55,233 nucleotides of DNA from Candidatus Cloacimonadota bacterium (lineage in GTDB: Bacteria; Cloacimonadota; Cloacimonadia; Cloacimonadales; WRIO01), in assembly GCA_029553545.1 (NCBI GenBank), contig JAKPKU010000190.1, positions 1 to 55,233 on the forward strand, written 5' to 3'. The notes below the pieces were generated by a model that ran no database searches, was not told the origin of the DNA, and worked only from the letters and a program-made list of their open reading frames with translations. Position 1 is the first letter of the stretch, and every line of letters starts with the position of its first letter. Shown here one piece after another: positions 51,520 to 55,233 of this stretch. The position numbers and the translations under genes are program-made.

Positions 51520-54500
51520 ATGTTTTTAAGTGAATTATCGATCAAGAGGCGCATCACAGTCTTGATGATGACAATTCTTGTTGTAATCTTTGGTATTCTT
51601 GCCTATATGCGTATAGGTTTAGAGATATTTCCTGAGATGGATATGCCTATCATTTCTGTAATTACTCGTTATGAGGGTGCATCACCAAAGGAAGTTGAAG
51701 AAATTGTGACAAAGCCTCTGGAAATGACTTTGTCAACAGTTAAAGGCTTGAAATCAATCAAATCTGAGAGTATGGAAAGCTATTCTGTGATAAAGGTAGA
51801 GTTTGATTGGGGATCTAATCTTGATGCAGCAACTCAGGATATGAGGGATATGATAGATCAAACTTTGTCTTATTTGCCTGCAAGCGTGTCCAGACCAATG
51901 GTAATGAAATTTGATACATCACAAATACCTATTTTAATTTATGGTGCCTCTGGTATGGCAAATACGTATGAGCTGCAAAAAGTAATGAAAGATGATGTGT
52001 CAAATCGCCTCAAGAAGCTCGACGGTGTAGCATCAGTAAGGATTATGGGCGGCGATGAATTAGAAGTGCAAATAAATATTGATCGTTCGAAAATCGAACA
52101 GTATCAGCTTTCATTTGAACAGATACAACAGGCTATTGGTCTGCAAAATATCAATATCTCTGGTGGGCATATTGAACAGTATAAAAATGACTATTTGATA
52201 CGCACATTAGCAGAGTTTAAGAGCATTGAGGAGCTTGCAGACTCACCTATTAAGTTTAATGCAGATGGCTCTGTATTGCGTTTAAAAGACATTGCAGAGG
52301 TTAAAAAGGATTTTAAAGAAAGACGATATGAGCTGAGAACAAATAAGTTGCCAACAGCTACTTTTATGATTCTTAAAGAGTCTGGCAAAAACACCTTGAC
52401 TGTAGTCAAAAATGCAAAAAAAGAGCTTGAGGCTATTGAGAAATCAGGGCAATATGATCTCAAATTTTATGAGATTAATGATATGGGGAAAATAATAGAG
52501 GGTACCACTAATGATGCGACTTCCAATGTGATTTTTGGTAGTATTTTGGCAATTCTGATTATGTATGTTTTCATGCGTAATTGGCGCCCTACATTGGCGA
52601 TCTCCTTGGCTATACCTCTGTCTGTGATAGCTACTTTTATCCCTATTTATTTGATGAAATTCTCTCTTAACCTGATGACTCTTGGAGGCTTGGCACTCGG
52701 CGTTGGTATGCTGGTGGATAATGCTGTTGTGGTGATAGAAAACATCTATCGGCATGTGGAACTTGGGCATGATAAAATGAAATCAGCAAGTATTGGCGCA
52801 AAAGAAGTGGCTATGGCAATAACTGCATCTACATTGACAACTACCGCAGTGTTTTTACCAATGGTTTTTAGTAATGGTATGACAGCTATCTTGGTAAAAG
52901 GTTTAGCATTAACGGTTGCTTTTTCATTATTTGTATCTCTGGTCGTGGCGCTCACAATAGTGCCCGTGATGGCAAGTATCTTCTTTCAAAGAGATTCTAA
53001 GATGATAGGCAATACAAGCTGGTTTGATAAAGTTCGCGACCCGTATATACGATTGCTAAAAGCCGCTCTGAATCACCGTATAATGGTTATTTTGATAATA
53101 ATCGCTGCGATAATCGTATCCATAGGTTTGATGTTTACATTGGGCGCTGAGTTTATGCCCGAAGGCGATATGCCTTTTATAATGATGAAAGTAAAAATGC
53201 CCAAGGGAACTGTTCTTTCTGAAACAGATAATACAGTAAAACAGATTGAAGATGTTTTGGGAACAATTGAGGGCGTTGAAAATTATATGGTCTTGCTTGG
53301 GACCACCGACGATGAGGGTATGAGTGGTGATGGATCAATGCCATCATCTACAGCAGAAGGCGTTGTTTGGACAAAACTAAAAGCCAAAAAGGATAGAAAG
53401 CTTTCTCAAAATGAAATAACAGAGTATATTAGAACAAAAATACCTGCTATCACAGGTGGAGAAGTGATATTTATAAAGCAAGGTATGGGCGGCGGAAGCG
53501 CAAATGCTGTAGAATTAAAGATTTTTGGAAAAGACTTGGATGTTATAAAAGAACTCTCTACGCAAGTGCAGGAGAAAATAGCTAATGTAGAAGGAATTAG
53601 AGATATTCAAAACTCTATCACAGAGGGAAATCCTGAGGTTCATGTTAGAGTTGATAGACAAAAGGCTTTTCAATTAGGCATTACACCAGCTCAGACTGGA
53701 ATGAATCTAAGAACCGCAAATCAGGGCGCTACTATCGCACTTTACCGTGAAGGTGGGGAAGAGTATAATGTGAAATTGCGCTATAAAGAGGAAAACCGTG
53801 AAGTGATGGATGATTTGCAGAAGGTTGCTATCCCAAGTCCTTTAGGGGGTAGCGTGCCACTTGCTCAGTTAGCTACTATCGAAAAAGGTGAAGGACCAAG
53901 TGTAATATCTCATGAGAGACAAAATAGAAAAGCGACAATTACTGCAAATGTTACGGGCAGGGATATTGCCAGCCTTTCAAATGATGTAAAAAAGGTGATC
54001 AAACCTATTCAAGATGATTTGCCAATCGGCTACTCAATCGAGATGAGTGGTGCTTATGAAGATATGAAAGAGAACTTCAAAACACTATTTTTAGGGCTTA
54101 TTTTGTCAATTATTCTTGTTTATATCGTCATGGCATCGCAGTTTGAATCACTAAAGCAACCATTTGTCGTCATGTTTACTGTACCGCTTGCCTTTATCGG
54201 AGTGGCTTTTGCTCTCTTTATTACACGAACGACAATTTCTGTAACGAGCTTTGTCGGACTTATTGTTTTGGGCGGTATAGTTGTCAATAATGGTATAGTG
54301 CTAATCGACTATGTTAATCAGTTGAGAGAACAAGGAATGGGTAAACACGAGGCATTGATTAAGGCAGGTTATGATCGTATTCGCCCTGTTTTCATCACAT
54401 CTTTTACTACGATTATCGGTATGCTACCAATGGCATTGAGCCGTGGTGAGGGCTCGGAAATGAAGTCACCTATGGCTATTACAATTATTGGTGGACTATT

Positions 54501-54567
54501 GAGCGCTACATTCTTGACTTTGATAGTGATACCCGTCATTTATAGCTTGACTGATAGGTGGAAATAA
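51520..54567 (+). CDS. RND-family efflux pump, AcrB-like
   Basis: The protein is 1015 residues with twelve predicted membrane helices and two large periplasmic loops. It starts FLSELSIKRRITVLMMTILV, and helix 4 carries GMLVDNAVVVIENIYRH. Compared with AcrB, the proton-relay pair is DN instead of DD, and the helix-10 lysine segment reads VNNGIVLIDY, so K940 is replaced by Asn. That pattern is typical of a large AcrB-related subfamily in FCB bacteria. It should export drugs, bile-like compounds or lipids using proton or sodium energy; the substrate is not readable. It is the third gene of the efflux operon, and no repressor gene is adjacent. Confidence 0.94.
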   Translation: MFLSELSIKRRITVLMMTILVVIFGILAYMRIGLEIFPEMDMPIISVITRYEGASPKEVEEIVTKPLEMTLSTVKGLKSIKSESMESYSVIKVEFDWGSNLDAATQDMRDMIDQTLSYLPASVSRPMVMKFDTSQIPILIYGASGMANTYELQKVMKDDVSNRLKKLDGVASVRIMGGDELEVQINIDRSKIEQYQLSFEQIQQAIGLQNINISGGHIEQYKNDYLIRTLAEFKSIEELADSPIKFNADGSVLRLKDIAEVKKDFKERRYELRTNKLPTATFMILKESGKNTLTVVKNAKKELEAIEKSGQYDLKFYEINDMGKIIEGTTNDATSNVIFGSILAILIMYVFMRNWRPTLAISLAIPLSVIATFIPIYLMKFSLNLMTLGGLALGVGMLVDNAVVVIENIYRHVELGHDKMKSASIGAKEVAMAITASTLTTTAVFLPMVFSNGMTAILVKGLALTVAFSLFVSLVVALTIVPVMASIFFQRDSKMIGNTSWFDKVRDPYIRLLKAALNHRIMVILIIIAAIIVSIGLMFTLGAEFMPEGDMPFIMMKVKMPKGTVLSETDNTVKQIEDVLGTIEGVENYMVLLGTTDDEGMSGDGSMPSSTAEGVVWTKLKAKKDRKLSQNEITEYIRTKIPAITGGEVIFIKQGMGGGSANAVELKIFGKDLDVIKELSTQVQEKIANVEGIRDIQNSITEGNPEVHVRVDRQKAFQLGITPAQTGMNLRTANQGATIALYREGGEEYNVKLRYKEENREVMDDLQKVAIPSPLGGSVPLAQLATIEKGEGPSVISHERQNRKATITANVTGRDIASLSNDVKKVIKPIQDDLPIGYSIEMSGAYEDMKENFKTLFLGLILSIILVYIVMASQFESLKQPFVVMFTVPLAFIGVAFALFITRTTISVTSFVGLIVLGGIVVNNGIVLIDYVNQLREQGMGKHEALIKAGYDRIRPVFITSFTTIIGMLPMALSRGEGSEMKSPMAITIIGGLLSATFLTLIVIPVIYSLTDRWK

Positions 54568-54593
54568 AGAATAGGGTCTACACTTTGCTGAGG

Positions 54594-54940
54594 GTGAGGA
54601 CCAAATAATGTAGGGGCGAGCTGTGCTCGTCCGCCAGCGACGAAGTCGCATGCATCTCTTCCGGCTACCTTTAAAAAAACCTTTCACGAATGTGAAAGTA
54701 CCTCACCTTCGACGAAGTCGAAGTACCTAACTTTTCACGGAGTGAAAATACCTAACCTTTACGGAGTAAAGTGCCTAACCCGCAACGAAGTGAGGACCAG
54801 ACAGTTATTTGTATTTACAAAGCTATATTATTGTGAATGAGAGATTTTTAAAATAAGGACTTATCCTTATATATTTCTTTCTACCAGAAAGAAATACCAA
54901 ATGTAAAATTCACGAGCAGCTAATTGTAGGTACAATTAGC
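54594..54940. repeat. Array of hairpins with covarying stems
   Basis: Ten or more short inverted repeats stand in a row. Most clearly: GCGAC-GAA-GTCGC (54637-54649), CTTTCAC-GAAT-GTGAAAG (54681-54698), CTTCGAC-GAA-GTCGAAG (54707-54723), TTTTCAC-GGA-GTGAAAA (54732-54748) and CTTTAC-GGA-GTAAAG (54757-54771). From the third to the last of these the spacing is about 25 bases, with TACCTCAC or TACCTAAC-like linkers. Others are GGGCGAGC-TGT-GCTCGTCC (54614-54632), TTTGTA-TT-TACAAA (54808-54821), ATAAGGA-CTTA-TCCTTAT (54853-54870), ATTTCTTTCT-ACC-AGAAAGAAAT (54873-54895) and GCTAATTGTAGGTACAATTAGC-type pairing (54919-54940, 10 bp). A 10-base direct repeat GTGAGGACCA is at 54594 and 54790. Stems differ but stay paired. 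Confidence 0.9.
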
Positions 54941-55093
54941 CTTAATTGTACACCTTCGCATATCAACTTGTAAAGACAAAAAACCTATAATGAAAAGCTA
55001 CGACTTAAAGCTGGTCAAAACCCTCCTATGTCAAACATCTCGTGCATGAAAAAGGCTCCACTTACCTGTTCGTAGTTGTCCATCTCACATATA

Positions 55094-55233
55094 GAGACCT
55101 TTGATTTAGAAATTTACAAAAAAAGTGAGAATATAATGCCCTAATTTAAGCTAAATCTATACCTTTTTGTCAGAAATCTATGTATTTTGGAGCTTTTTTA
55201 CCTCCCTTTTGTTGGTCTATCCAAAATTTGGAC
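55094..55233 (-). repeat. Right arm of 140-bp terminal inverted repeat
   Basis: This is the reverse complement of 72-211 with 135 of 140 identical bases. It runs to the last base of the window, stopping in the middle of the outer palindrome, so the true element continues outside. The window very probably ends here because an assembly broke at this repeat. Confidence 0.9.

Larger units (their letters stand above)
54568..55233. other. Non-coding right flank rich in hairpins
   Basis: These 666 bases carry no supported gene. In order, they hold the hairpin array (54594-54940), an unremarkable stretch (54941-55093) and the right arm of the terminal inverted repeat (55094-55233). No classical terminator with a T run follows the RND gene, so the first hairpins may also serve as its 3' end. 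Confidence 0.6.

Noticed and set aside
54594-54800. CRISPR array
   Set aside because: The units are short self-complementary hairpins with differing stems and 8-base linkers; there are no identical repeats with unique spacers and no cas genes.
54594-54940. Integron attC array
   Set aside because: No cassette genes lie between the sites, the hairpins are too short, and there is no integrase or RYYYAAC-type ends.
72-55233. A 55-kb composite transposon bounded by the terminal inverted repeat
   Set aside because: No transposase or integrase is present, the content is core metabolism, and the right repeat is cut by the window edge, so an assembly break at a dispersed repeat is simpler.

Overview
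The window is 55.2 kb of AT-rich, gene-dense bacterial DNA carrying 36 protein genes that I accept, one cobalamin riboswitch, several clear intrinsic terminators and an unusual amount of structured intergenic repeat DNA. I see no tRNA, rRNA, CRISPR array, transposase, integrase or phage structural module. The organism is a Gram-negative (TonB receptor, RND efflux, TolC-like channel, lipoproteins) with a type IX secretion system (T9SS): it encodes the giant translocon protein SprA, the regulator PorX, and two secreted proteins ending in T9SS type A sorting domains. That places it in the FCB group. The style of the C-terminal domains and the AT-rich composition make me favour Cloacimonadota or a close relative, but this is inference and no marker in the window proves it.

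Layout, left to right. 1-511: non-coding, with one arm of a 140-bp inverted repeat shared with the right end. 512-6752 (+): an S1-domain protein, then an overlapping trio yfhO-like, rsmI and an LPP20-like secreted protein. 6813-8097: OsmC-like (-) and LiaF-like (+) genes, then a bidirectional terminator. 8180-20328 (-): a six-gene block coaX, sprA, M20 amidohydrolase, YugP-type peptidase, Mut7-C protein and M16 peptidase. 20954-24738: an orphan cytoplasmic chemoreceptor fused to hemerythrin (+), convergent with a TPR-adenylate cyclase (-). 24838-33201: a cobalamin uptake region in two minus-strand pieces (ATPase, TonB receptor, beta-propeller with T9SS tail; and riboswitch, BtuF, BtuC). These are separated by a plus-strand rrf2-iscS-iscU iron-sulfur operon. 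33876-39079 (-): MBL hydrolase, YhaM-like exonuclease, T9SS substrate, a 56-residue zinc protein and a UMF1-type transporter. 39095-47759 (-): recF, dnaN, HU, tsaE, porX, an unknown gene, panB, tgt and rseP. 48293-54567 (+): an orphan gene, then a tripartite RND efflux operon. 54568-55233: non-coding, with an array of hairpins and the second arm of the terminal inverted repeat.

How it works together. The T9SS genes are scattered rather than clustered: sprA sits with pantothenate kinase, porX with tsaE. Two nearby genes encode cargo. One of them, a beta-propeller encoded directly after a BtuB-like receptor, could be the T9SS-delivered counterpart of the Bacteroides surface cobalamin-capture protein BtuG. 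PorX carries Glu where the phosphoacceptor Asp should be, suggesting a constitutively active state. Two genes (porX and tgt) lack any ATG, GTG or TTG at the conserved N-terminus and appear to start at CTG and ATT.

The strongest candidates for undescribed biology are: (1) the hairpin array at 54594-54940, whose stems change in a compensated way while the GAA/GGA loops and TACCTAAC-like linkers stay constant; (2) a three-copy dispersed intergenic element of about 115 bp with a conserved palindrome and a variable hairpin; (3) the PorX D-to-E change; and (4) the T9SS-tailed cobalamin-locus propeller.
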